Of a DNA stretch of 64,000 nt, positions 22,901 through 30,955 are shown piece by piece. Both the position numbers and the translations under genes were made by a program. The DNA is taken from assembly GCA_026770575.1 (NCBI GenBank), contig MU657167.1, positions 819,084-883,083 of the forward strand, read 5' to 3'. The number at the start of each line of letters is the position of its first letter. Positions within the stretch are counted from its first letter, which is position 1. Under the pieces are notes generated by a model. The model searched no databases. It was not told the DNA's origin and saw only the letters and a list, made by a program, of their open reading frames with translations. The DNA comes from Pelagophyceae sp. CCMP2097. Its lineage: Eukaryota > Sar > Pelagophyceae.

Positions 22901-25900
22901 ATTTCCCTCATGCTCGAGACGGTCCCCGGCGCCGCGGGCGTCGCCGCCGTTTTGGCGCAGGCGCACTCGGACGACGCTGCAAACGTCGGCAACGTCGAAG
23001 TCGTCGAGGGCGATTCCGCCGAGGGCTCGCGTAGGCTGGTCCTGCGCGGCCACGCCGCGGCCGTGCGTCTGTGCCTCGCGGCGCTCGCCTACACATCTGA
23101 CCTCGATTGGAACGGCATCGACGTCCTCTATCTCAACGCCACGGACGGCGGCGACGCCGCTTTTGGGTCTGGGGGCCTTCGCACCGCGACGGCGGCCGTC
23201 GCCGTCCAGGTCTCGCCGACGGTCGATCACCCTCGACTGATTCTCCCCGACGTTTTGTCCCTCGCCGCAGGAAAGCGCGTCCTCGAGTTCGACGAGGACA
23301 CTTTGGTCGTCTTCGGCGGCGCGACGACGGCGCACTTTGAGTCGAATCACGTCGTCGCGGGTTTCAGTATTTCGGACGCGGACGTCACCGACGCCTCTGA
23401 CGTGGCGCGGCGGTGGCTGCTGCCGTGGACTTTTGATGGCGCGTCGCCGCGGTACAGCGGCTCAAAGGTCGGGGCGTTTGTGGCGCTGCCGAGTTTGTAC
23501 GGTGGCAACCCGGCCTGGCGATGGATTCTAGAAGACGACGGGGCGCAGCGGTTCGATATGACAATCTCCGCGGCGCACGGCTTCGTCTCGCTGCCGCTGG
23601 CGCCCGTGGACGCCGAGGCGCGGGTGCCCGCGAGGACCGTCACGGTGTTCAATCAGTCGCTGGCGCTGGCGAACCGCGCTTTGGTCGGCATGGCATATTT
23701 ACCAGACGCGAATTGGAATTCCGACGCCGAGGCGATCCGAATCGCAGACGCCGCCGCCGAGTCGCTGAGCTTCGATTCGGCAAGCGGGGCGCTGGAGAAG
23801 CTGACGCTGACCGTTTCCGACTCATCGGGGGGTCAAGTGACCAAGACGCTCGAGTTCGCCGTGCGAGCCGTCAACGACGCCCCCGTCCTCGACGCGGCCA
23901 CGGCGTGGCTCGACCCGAACGCGGCGCAGGCCGACGGCCAGGCGCGGCGGAGGTACGACGGGTCCTCGGGCGTCTTGAGCGTCTTGGAAGGCGGCGCCGT
24001 CTCGCTGGGCGCGTCTCTAAGAGACGTCGACGCCGCAGAGGCGCGAAGCGGCGTGGTAGACGTGACGCTCGTGGCGACGCACGGCACGTTCTCGCGCCCT
24101 CCAGACGCCGAGTCGCCTTTCAGGGGCGAGCAGTCGAGGCTCTTGTTTTTCTCCGCGCCTGCGGACGAGGCTTCAAACACTTTAGCCCAGCTCCGCTACG
24201 TCCCAGACGCGCACTACGCCGGGTCCGACTCGGTTTTGATCTCCGTCTCGGACCGCGGCAACTCTGGTTTCGGGGGGGTGCTCTCGGACTCGCTTTTAGT
24301 GCTCATCGACGTGATGCCGACGTGCGACGCGCCAAAGGCCGCCGCCGTCGAGGCCGCGGTGAATACGGCCGAGGACGCCGCGGTCTTGATCGGGTTCGGG
24401 GTCCAAGACGACGACCACGCCAACCTCGCCTCATTGTGGGCAAAGCGGCCGTTGGGAAAGGGCGCGGACGAGGACCGGGCGCGGTACTTTCCAAAGGTGC
24501 GAGTGTCTCTGACGGCGGGCGAGGGCACGCTCACGCTCGGCGCCGTGGAAGCGCTCACCTTCCTATACGGCGAAACGGGCGCGGCGGAGTCGAAAATGAC
24601 GTTTGAGGCGGAAATAGCGCACGCCGCCGCGGCCGTCCGAGAAATGGTCTACACGCCGCGGCGCGACTTCTACTCAAACGCGGCGGTGCCATACGACACC
24701 GTCCAAGTTTTGATAGACGACCTCGGCCTCGACCACGGCGGGGCTCTTGGCGGCCCGGCGTGCGCCGCGCGTTTCGGGACCGCGGACGTCAAGGTCCGCG
24801 TGCTCGCGCGCAACGACGCGCCCGTGGTTCGCGTGCCCGGCGCAGTCTTCCGCACCACGGGCCTCGCGGGCGGTTTCGCGGGCGCGGCGGTGCGCGGCGA
24901 CTTGGAGCTGGTCCGAGTGAAGCCGTCGATCATATCCGAGGACGCCATCCTGGACCTTGGCGTCTCAGTGTCATTTTCAGACGACTCGCTCGATTTCGAC
25001 CACGGCGCACTCGGGGCGCTCTCCATTGCCGTCTCGGACCACGCCGAGTTCGCGGTGGAATTGCAGAATGGAGAGTGGTTCGAACTCCCCTTTGAGGGGT
25101 CACCTCTCGAGGCGGCCCTCGAAAGCGAGGCAAAGGGCAGTTCCGACGACGACGCCGCCGCCGCGCCCTGGCGCCGCAGGTCTCGGCGTTGGCTCGTCTC
25201 GCCGGCGGCGGCGGTCAAGATCTTGGCCACTCTTCAGTTCCGAGGCGCAGAAAACTACTTTGGCGAGGCTTCCATCTCCATCGGCTACGAGGACGGCGGC
25301 TTCTGCGGCGGCTCCACCGACTTACCTGCAAGTGGCGTCCACGGCTGCGACTGGTGCTCGCCGGCCCGCGCGGGGGAGACTGCGCCCTCGCTCTTCGACC
25401 ATAAGACGCTGCCCGTGACCGTGACGCCCGTCGCAGACGCGCCCTTCTTCGCCTCGGACCTCGCCGGCGTCGTCGTCGTCCCCGAGGACGTTGGGGCGTA
25501 TATTTCGAAAGTAAGCGTCGTCGACGCCGACGGCGAGGACCGGCCGATGACTTTAAGGCTGACGGTGGCGCGCGGCGTCGCGTTTCTCGCAGAACCGCCG
25601 CCGGAGCGCCTGGCCTTTTTGGTCGGCGACGGATCCGCGGACCGCGCCATGCTCTGCGCCGGGCCGCTGTCGGCGATCAACGCCGCTTTAGAGCGTTTGC
25701 GCTACTCGCCGCCGCCCGACTTTTCAGAATCGTACGACAAGATGACGCTCGTCATCGAGGACGGCACCGGCGAGACGGCGCTGCTGGAGATTGACATTTT
25801 GGTTGTCGACGGCCTCGGCTCGCGCACCACCGACGCGCCCAAGATTGGACTGAAAAATTCGACGCGCTACGCGGCCGCCTGCCAGGCGGCGGCCCAGGGC

Positions 25901-28900
25901 CCCGTGCCGGCCCAAAAAGCGCCCATCTGCGCCGAGTTTGTCTCCGTCGAAACGATATTTGGTTTTGTGGAAGACGTCCCTCGCCGCGCGTTTGGGTCCA
26001 TTACTTTAAAAGATGCGGACCACTCGGACGTTCGCGCCGCTTCGACGTCGCCGGTCCTCGACCTCGCCCTGGCCGTCGGCAAGGGGTCGCTCTCCTTTGG
26101 CGCCGCCGACGCGCTCGTGGCGCAGGGCGTCACCGTCGTCGAGTCGGAAAAAGCGGGGGAAAAGTGCTGCCGTTCGTGGCTCTTACGCGCACCCGCGCGG
26201 CGCCTCGAGGCGGCGCTCGGCGCCATGGCCTACGTCGGCGCTTCAGACTTCCACGGCGTCGACGCGCTGAATCTGACGCTCGTCGACGGGCGTGGAGGGG
26301 CCGCTGCAGCGACGCTCGTCCTCGTAGTCGCGTCCGCGCCGGACTTGCCGCGGCTGCAGAGGCGCGTCGGCACGCTGGACGCGCCGCTGCTCTTGTCGCA
26401 CGACGACTCGCTCGAGGCTCTTGCGCCGACCGTCGGGGACTGGGCTACTATTACGTCTGTCGAATATTTGGAGACGGAGGAAGACACAAAAGTGCGCCTC
26501 CCGACGGTGCGCGTCGTCGACGCCGACGCCGACGCCAACGACGACCACTTATCCGCGCTTGGCCGTGGCGGCGAGTTTGCGGCGGCAGCCGTGAGAGCGG
26601 CCTTCGAGGCGGCGCCCGTGGAGCTGGACACCAAGGTCCGGATCAATGTCACCTGCACCTCTGGCCGCATCCAGCTCTGCGCCGCCGGCTGCGACGGCGC
26701 CGCCTTCATCTATGCGGCGCCGGGCGCCGACGGGGCGTTCGACGACGATGCGCCGAAAACGGACCCCATGGTGCTCAACGCGGGCGGCTCGACGGTTGGG
26801 ACCGAGGCCTTCTCCGGCCGGCCGCAGCAGCGCTGGTGGCGCACGGCCACGATGGAGGGCTCCGCGGCCGCCGTCTCCATGGCGTTGTGGGACTGGCATT
26901 ACCGGCCGGACCTGAACTTTAACTCGGAGCGCGCGGGTTCCGACGACGACCTCGTATCGCTTGCCCTCGGCGAGGCGGATGCGCGCTTCGGCCCGTCTGT
27001 AAAATGGTCGGAGAACATGCTTTTGCGCATTCGCGTTCGCGCCGTCAACGATTCGCCCGTCGTCCGCTGCGCGAAGCTCGAGGCCGAGGACGTTTCCCGA
27101 CCGACGGGCGACGGTTTGTCGTTGCGGCCAAAGTCGACGCTTCCGCTATTCACCGACGAGGACGTGCCGCTCGAGCTCACGGACGTCTTCACCGTGCGCG
27201 ACGTCGACGTGGGCGAAGGCCACACCGCGTCCGACGCCTCGACGTCCGACTTGACGGTCACGGTGACGGTGGACCACGGCTCGGTCGCGTTCCAGCTCGA
27301 CGACGTAAGCGCGATGACGGACGTCCTCTTCCTCGAGCCGGCGGCGTTTGCGGGGGACCCTCTGGCGTGGAGGGAGCCAAAGCAGCGCGTCGAGGTGCGC
27401 GCGTCGCCGGTGCAGCTGAATCACCTCCTCGCGAAGATGACGTTTATTCCGGACCGCGACTGGTTCGGCAGGGACGCCGCTGTCCACGTTTCTGTGGACG
27501 ACCGGGGCAACTTTGGTTCCGGCGGGCCCAGAACCGCTTCAACCTCGGTTCGCATCCGCGTGCGGCCCGTCAACGACGCGCCCGCGCTCGTCGGGCCCGA
27601 CGCCCAGGCGCGCTTGGTGCTCGACGAGCACGGTGATTTGGACGCGGCGCTCCTCGTGGGCTGCGACGAGGAAGACGCGTTCTTCGCGCACCAGGACCGC
27701 CACCCAAGCCGCGTATCGGCGCCGCCGCTCGGCGCCGTCGGCGTTTACAATGGCGAAAAAGCGTGGCACGGCGACTACGGGCTCTGGCGGTCGACGCCGG
27801 CGAGGCCCAACGTCGACGTCGTCGACGGCGCGTACGACACCGCCGCAGAGGGCGACCAAGTGCGCGGCTGGCGCCACGCGCGCGTCTCGGCCGGCGACGC
27901 GCAGGACGCCGCCGCCCCGTACGGCGCGCCGCCGCGGGGCGCGCGCGACCTTGTCCTTTTCCGCAACGACGTCTTCTTCGCCGCGTCCGACGACGGCGAC
28001 TTTGGCGAGGAGCTGTGGCGGTCCGACGGCCGCGTGGCACAACTCGCCGCCGATGTGCTCCCCGGGCCGGCCAGCTCGTCGCCGAGGTACCTCACCAACT
28101 ACCATGGCCTCTTGTATTTCTCCGCGCGCGGCGTCGACACGGCGTGGCGCGTGCCCCTGGAGCACGAGGACGAATGCGGCGGTTCTCGGCCGTCGTCGTT
28201 TGCGCCGCAGGCGAAATACGTCGTCGCTGAAGATACAATTTGGGTTCCGGGTCGGACGTACGACTGCCCGCTCGGCTCAAGGTGGGCTACGACGGCAGAG
28301 GCTTTGGCCATGTTCACGGGCATCAACGCCGGTTCGTCGACGCGCACTGCTTTGAACGACCACACGCCGCAGGTGTCGCAGTCGCGCGGGTCGGAGCCCA
28401 AGGTGTACTTTGGCGAATGCGGCTGGGACGGTTTCAGCTGGGGCGGCAAGGTGCGAGAGCACTTCCGCTTTGCCGACTCGCACCTCACGGGCGCGTTCAA
28501 GCACGCCGGGGCGCCCGACTCGAGGCGGCCCGATTTTGACATTGGTTCTGCTGGGCCTTTTGACATTGGCTCAGCTGGGCCAAGGGACCTCCGCAGGGAA
28601 AAGTTCGGCGGTATCTTGTGCGTCGACGACGAGGGCCCGGCGCCGCACTTTCCCAGGGAGTTGTGGGTCACGGACGGCACGCCGCGCGGCACGGTGCGCG
28701 CCGCGGAGGTGAACGCCGTCGGGCGGCCCGCGAAGCGCGCGGGGCCGAAATGGCTGGCCGTTTTCAACGGCGCCCTTTTCTTTTCCGCCGACGACGGCGT
28801 CCACGGCCCCGAGCTCTTCCGCTTCGTCGGAGACGATGCGCGCGGCCGCGGCACCGCGACGCTGGTGTCGGACGCGCGCGCGGGGCCGCTCGGGTCGGCG

Positions 28901-30622
28901 CCCATGTTTCTGACCTCCTGCGGCGGCGCCTTGTGGTTCGCCGCCGACGACGGCATCAACGGCGCTGAGCTCTGGGTCTCCGACGGATCACTGGGCTTCT
29001 TCGGCCGCGCCCACGGCGACAAAGCGCGGGGCGCCTCGTCGTTCCCGGCCGCGGGCGTCGCGGGGACGGCCCTCGCGCGCGACGTCTACGCCGGACCGAA
29101 GTCCGGCGCGCCGGACCACCTCCACTGCATGGACCGTTTCGGGGAAGAGGTCCTCGTCTTCGCCGCGCGCGACGAGGCATTTGGCAACGAACTCTGGAGA
29201 GCAACGCCGTCTTCGAGAAAGGGCCCAATCCAGGCCGACGTCCTCCGCGTCCGCGACGTCCACCGTGGCCGCGCGGACTCGGACCCGCGGTACATGGTAT
29301 CGCACCAAGGCGACGTCTACTTTAGCGCCGACGACGGCGAGCACGGGGCAGAGCTCTGGCGCAGCGACGGCACCGCCTCCGGCACCGCGCTCGTCGCAGA
29401 CGTCTTCAAGGGCCTCGGCGGCTCGAGGCCGGCGTACCTCGCCGTCCTCGACGACGCGCTCTACTTCTTCGCGCAGGGGGCTCATCGCAAGAGCGCCGGC
29501 CGCGCGGTAACGGCGCGGGGCCCGTCTCAGCTTTACAAATACGCCTCCAACGCCGTGTCGCGCGTCTACGACGAGCCCGAGGCCGCCTTCGACGTCGACC
29601 GCGCCGGCATGGACGCGGCCTGGCCCCGCGGCCTCGTCGGCCTGCGCGGCGCGCTGTACTACGCGGCCCAGCGCGGCGACTTTTGGCACCAGCCATTTGC
29701 TGCGGGCCACGCCGCCGCGAAGCGGCGCGGGCCAGTCGGGCCGCTCGCGTTTTCCGCTTACGACGTCGACGGCCCGCGCACGGAGCAGCTCACGCTGTCG
29801 CTCGACGTTATTGACGCCGGGCCCGGAGGGTCCGTCACGCTGTCGCTCGGCTCCACGCTCTCGCCGCGCGTTTTACTGGTCCGCGGCGGCGGCGTCGAGG
29901 ACACTTCGCTCGAGCTGCGCGGGACGGCGCTGGATCTGAACCGCGCCATGGCGTCCCTCCGTGTGACCGCCAACGGCCGCTTCCACGGCTTAACGGCCGT
30001 CCGAGCCACGCTCGCCGACGAAGGCGTCTACTGCGCGGCGAACGCGACGCGGGACGCGACGTGCCTCGCCGACGCCGTTGCCGCCGTGGCGACGGCGCAC
30101 GTCTTTGTCCGCCGTTTGAACGACGCGCCGACGATCCTCGCGCACCCGGGCCCGCACGCCGCGCAAATGTCCGCCTCGGACGACGGCGCGCCGCCGGAGC
30201 ACGCGCTGACGATCCGCGGCGCGTTTGCCGTCGCCGACGACGACGTCGAAGAGGCGGTGCTCCAGGGCCGCGACCCGCGCACGGGCTTGCTCGTGCAGCC
30301 GAGCCTCTCGCTCTTCTTGAAGGCGCGCTTCGGCACCTTGACGCTCGGCGCCGTCTCCGGCGCCGGAGTAGGCTTCCTCGAGGGAAACGGCGCCGACGAT
30401 TCAAGCATGCAGCTCTTTGCGAGCCTGGCCGACTTGAATGCAGCCGTTGAAACGCTCCACTACCGCTGCGTCGCCTGCGCCGTAAACGAGGACACGATCA
30501 CGGCCACCATCGACGACGGCGGCTTCTCCGGCGCCGGCGGGCCACTCACCGCTACCGCGACCATTGCCATTTCACTCCTCCCCCCCGCCGCCGAAGAGGA
30601 CGACGCCGTCCCGCTCCCGTAG
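16982..30622 (+). CDS. Giant secreted cadherin/CSPG-like repeat protein with ELWxxDGT block
   Basis: About 4,460 residues, probably extracellular and possibly adhesive. A signal-peptide-like MRASALHLLGALLSSAWGAD starts at 16982. Three introns (17121-17173, 17221-17312, 17399-17490) precede one 13.1-kb exon. That exon is a tandem series of about 100-residue modules ending in VNDAP-type linkers (about 19048, 19399, 22130, 23870, 27571, 30115) or variants (NDFP, NDSP, RNDAP). Modules carry Ca-site-like acidic runs (DVDGDVITV) and FSGD/FFGED/WHGV strands, as in cadherin-like and CSPG/NG2 repeats. From about 27940 to 29400 there are about six ELWxxDGT-type repeats (ELWRSDG, ELWVTDGTPRGT, ELWVSDGS, ELWRSDGTASGT), interrupted by a Cys-containing module. 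YSSPG is repeated three times near 19610, and FDIGSAGP twice near 28535. No C-terminal membrane anchor is visible. An open frame extends upstream to 16439, but it crosses the divergent hydrolase and is not used here. Confidence 0.85.
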   Translation: MRASALHLLGALLSSAWGADGGFVYRPDPGFEGVDDVVLRVTVPATRAWAAPRRLCGVRKCASQASRLRRMWQSSSRRQRYVRTRPHAARDPAARGGDPRTSIGRVRWKLGSLERRGVGARPRGQGARGAALRGRRPGSVRRPSTDRPGEAPRGLGTMAASALSDVGRRRCVLQQLRFGAGAASVSVAAALGNVRFSPTDAAKHGVSVLGDGRAVAGGGRVTDLFRGCGVKYTPPAAWAGAAFEDTITLTVGDNATRPLGGERHDFALRISSAAPPRLAGCEAHAAGAATVALTGVVFRGGVGAAPAVRLEWATLYGGSVLVIPTAGVDASVDASGDATERGSLRAASPDALRKAVGSGALVYRAPSDAAGEHGDFVTLRLSTASGDDAAASEVLCAVRVEAVRVEARARKAAKIVGGGGVLRTRSGAAVAVRGILLVGDGDGGAVTVSLRALPVGAAKPALELRAARSGPSGVRVETLEGGGAWPPVSASLNVSGSVDAVNSALDSLWFLPPPGFSGDAVVRLAVVGGDGGGDVRIRVTAVDDGPKVVVGAGVVGGAVDCLEDETLRFGSQASSGIGDAQLGGGPRADLLRLVDVGSGDAAVTLRIVDTAAKSTFALVGSANAALAAGLLSFEVRTSSATLTGTARVLAAALADVEYQPESNWHGVTRLDAFVDGALGESLTVNVQAVNDAPRVAFSDGNLTILEDASVVLPVFVDDDDADDERLEVTVSAAFGSIKLPWSASAAVLQSENPVVVSGFGGNALTKALAGLTYTPPPDFFGEDRIVASANDGRLFAAETLVITVAPVNDAPRFGDAPVEVVFTGAGVALGGTTVRGVQVSDVDGDVITVVLSIVPRFNSGEARGALEALPGVRDVLYSSPGYSSPGYSSPGSSQNLTLVGFSQAVNAALSLLTYVGDDADLVLKATDPHGASAGLTVGLANTAPFNRPPTLAFAAETAAGLQGAFVRLPPLALGDADGDVLDLRAKARAEALLETFVIETASPIIRGAVHCVSLRNSTGADAVTAGFFRLTVDLRGVPRLPRGADTRETTGWIAFDAVAKVDDERRGAAGAALSFAGGAAADLSGESVEAQIRALSNVQKALFLVVVSRDDYASTAPRDADVKLGVDSKPREWRVTLTGATPGAADAEISAETNSTDLVVASRLARVPNAIRGTWTVGVSDVYRAKYEALLEVLPDAERRVELAWNATSRDVSRALEGLGIIARVSAVAEDADDDGEEAPPRESANSGVAWRVTVLDAGAEAPREMLVDGAGLSGEGAEISIRREVARVGVGIVWRVSTTADGEAAVHAVSLAKGGPGFLRLGLDTRNCSLRAGGASYGANGALRWTPPIPRGAPADVDDEYGGSTPRRSPETNRSLFSRDATGQAYGATGAGHSLSASEGRPRDRVRGATGSSVEAHLRGLMNFGDLGAAGIAATRFDGHAADSVTWRLTFAKAPHCLPLLRVRACRGDDDVDLDRLKVDADAEAFQDANSTLTKTQSLADRAAVQSRGDASGHATAQLEVQARPLAGAFQLGFRGHTAPLAVGAGEAAFAEGLAAVLGHDAPAGRGAVFDVHRAGPDVAGGFTYHVAFRRLPLDFQADGLPALYVDGSLLTGPRSKRASAAWREYAADAHLLDVGTKEDVAVASLAGDSTGAAARWLSGSGRLHLRGRPADLLRAVSGLVLRPAAGYAGVVAVDVQVGDDAAKAFSFVDVHLAPVNDAPNILWGGRPLGGGGGGGVGVQGEALSSAVVLDEDTPARVVDRFGAALHVVDVDAQVGEVHSLTLAAGHGTLAVHGGNASETVVLDDVLLRDANAALQTLTYMPRPDWHGVDVLRLIVVDASNASTTGEIQVVVRPVNDFPVWDVASADRPAEPAVRPGCPAVAGRGTLALVDHAHDLGFASRDHAAGAAPSVNATRVAARFVDEDLITLLGAISLTDADVDSADAHEWLADAPFDEKSWAAHLRLDLRVGHGKISLMLETVPGAAGVAAVLAQAHSDDAANVGNVEVVEGDSAEGSRRLVLRGHAAAVRLCLAALAYTSDLDWNGIDVLYLNATDGGDAAFGSGGLRTATAAVAVQVSPTVDHPRLILPDVLSLAAGKRVLEFDEDTLVVFGGATTAHFESNHVVAGFSISDADVTDASDVARRWLLPWTFDGASPRYSGSKVGAFVALPSLYGGNPAWRWILEDDGAQRFDMTISAAHGFVSLPLAPVDAEARVPARTVTVFNQSLALANRALVGMAYLPDANWNSDAEAIRIADAAAESLSFDSASGALEKLTLTVSDSSGGQVTKTLEFAVRAVNDAPVLDAATAWLDPNAAQADGQARRRYDGSSGVLSVLEGGAVSLGASLRDVDAAEARSGVVDVTLVATHGTFSRPPDAESPFRGEQSRLLFFSAPADEASNTLAQLRYVPDAHYAGSDSVLISVSDRGNSGFGGVLSDSLLVLIDVMPTCDAPKAAAVEAAVNTAEDAAVLIGFGVQDDDHANLASLWAKRPLGKGADEDRARYFPKVRVSLTAGEGTLTLGAVEALTFLYGETGAAESKMTFEAEIAHAAAAVREMVYTPRRDFYSNAAVPYDTVQVLIDDLGLDHGGALGGPACAARFGTADVKVRVLARNDAPVVRVPGAVFRTTGLAGGFAGAAVRGDLELVRVKPSIISEDAILDLGVSVSFSDDSLDFDHGALGALSIAVSDHAEFAVELQNGEWFELPFEGSPLEAALESEAKGSSDDDAAAAPWRRRSRRWLVSPAAAVKILATLQFRGAENYFGEASISIGYEDGGFCGGSTDLPASGVHGCDWCSPARAGETAPSLFDHKTLPVTVTPVADAPFFASDLAGVVVVPEDVGAYISKVSVVDADGEDRPMTLRLTVARGVAFLAEPPPERLAFLVGDGSADRAMLCAGPLSAINAALERLRYSPPPDFSESYDKMTLVIEDGTGETALLEIDILVVDGLGSRTTDAPKIGLKNSTRYAAACQAAAQGPVPAQKAPICAEFVSVETIFGFVEDVPRRAFGSITLKDADHSDVRAASTSPVLDLALAVGKGSLSFGAADALVAQGVTVVESEKAGEKCCRSWLLRAPARRLEAALGAMAYVGASDFHGVDALNLTLVDGRGGAAAATLVLVVASAPDLPRLQRRVGTLDAPLLLSHDDSLEALAPTVGDWATITSVEYLETEEDTKVRLPTVRVVDADADANDDHLSALGRGGEFAAAAVRAAFEAAPVELDTKVRINVTCTSGRIQLCAAGCDGAAFIYAAPGADGAFDDDAPKTDPMVLNAGGSTVGTEAFSGRPQQRWWRTATMEGSAAAVSMALWDWHYRPDLNFNSERAGSDDDLVSLALGEADARFGPSVKWSENMLLRIRVRAVNDSPVVRCAKLEAEDVSRPTGDGLSLRPKSTLPLFTDEDVPLELTDVFTVRDVDVGEGHTASDASTSDLTVTVTVDHGSVAFQLDDVSAMTDVLFLEPAAFAGDPLAWREPKQRVEVRASPVQLNHLLAKMTFIPDRDWFGRDAAVHVSVDDRGNFGSGGPRTASTSVRIRVRPVNDAPALVGPDAQARLVLDEHGDLDAALLVGCDEEDAFFAHQDRHPSRVSAPPLGAVGVYNGEKAWHGDYGLWRSTPARPNVDVVDGAYDTAAEGDQVRGWRHARVSAGDAQDAAAPYGAPPRGARDLVLFRNDVFFAASDDGDFGEELWRSDGRVAQLAADVLPGPASSSPRYLTNYHGLLYFSARGVDTAWRVPLEHEDECGGSRPSSFAPQAKYVVAEDTIWVPGRTYDCPLGSRWATTAEALAMFTGINAGSSTRTALNDHTPQVSQSRGSEPKVYFGECGWDGFSWGGKVREHFRFADSHLTGAFKHAGAPDSRRPDFDIGSAGPFDIGSAGPRDLRREKFGGILCVDDEGPAPHFPRELWVTDGTPRGTVRAAEVNAVGRPAKRAGPKWLAVFNGALFFSADDGVHGPELFRFVGDDARGRGTATLVSDARAGPLGSAPMFLTSCGGALWFAADDGINGAELWVSDGSLGFFGRAHGDKARGASSFPAAGVAGTALARDVYAGPKSGAPDHLHCMDRFGEEVLVFAARDEAFGNELWRATPSSRKGPIQADVLRVRDVHRGRADSDPRYMVSHQGDVYFSADDGEHGAELWRSDGTASGTALVADVFKGLGGSRPAYLAVLDDALYFFAQGAHRKSAGRAVTARGPSQLYKYASNAVSRVYDEPEAAFDVDRAGMDAAWPRGLVGLRGALYYAAQRGDFWHQPFAAGHAAAKRRGPVGPLAFSAYDVDGPRTEQLTLSLDVIDAGPGGSVTLSLGSTLSPRVLLVRGGGVEDTSLELRGTALDLNRAMASLRVTANGRFHGLTAVRATLADEGVYCAANATRDATCLADAVAAVATAHVFVRRLNDAPTILAHPGPHAAQMSASDDGAPPEHALTIRGAFAVADDDVEEAVLQGRDPRTGLLVQPSLSLFLKARFGTLTLGAVSGAGVGFLEGNGADDSSMQLFASLADLNAAVETLHYRCVACAVNEDTITATIDDGGFSGAGGPLTATATIAISLLPPAAEEDDAVPLP
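28230..28520 (+). other. Cysteine/tryptophan module within the ELWxxDGT block
   Basis: A segment of about 95 residues contains YDCPLGSRWATTAEALAMF, then CGWDGFSWGGKVREHFRFAD and a HLTGAFKHAG ending. It differs from both the cadherin-like and ELWxxDGT repeats around it. The Cys-Pro-x-Gly start and Cys-Gly-Trp centre look like a separate small domain, which I cannot name with confidence. Confidence 0.5.
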
Positions 30623-30839
30623 CACCTGTAACATTCGCATCTGTCTCCCGCGGCCTGGAGAGACGTCGAGGCGCCGGCGAGCCTCCGCCGAGATCGCGTC
30701 GCCCCCTCCTCCCCCCGGATCAAGGCGCGAAGCCCAGCGAGCCGAGAATTAGCCGAGCCAACAAGTTCTTGTTCTTGAAAGATTCTTCCAAAAAAAGTCA
30801 GGGCCCGGAGGTCGACGGGCGGCCGCGGCTCTGGGTTTG
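30623..30839. other. Intergenic region upstream of the topoisomerase-like gene
   Basis: About 215 bp between two plus-strand genes. It contains a 3'-flank-like stretch, an A-run (CCAAAAAAAGTC near 30790) and the start of a roughly 92-bp duplication. I see no convincing promoter motif. Confidence 0.4.
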
Positions 30840-30955
30840 ATGGCCGACGGCGGTCCTTCACCGTGTGGGCCCGGAACTTCACCGTGTGGGCCCGGGAGCC
30901 TCGTCGACGGGCGGCCTCCGGCGACTCTGGGTTTGATGGCCGACGGCGGTCCTTC
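30811..30955. repeat. 92-bp tandem duplication over a gene start, with nested 20-bp repeat
   Basis: GTCGACGGGCGGCC...CTCTGGGTTTGATGGCCGACG...GTCCTTC occurs at 30811-30859 and again at 30903-30955, with a few mismatches. Between them CTTCACCGTGTGGGCCCGG is itself repeated twice. The duplication creates two candidate ATGs, about 30840 and 30935, in the same frame. Confidence 0.75.
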
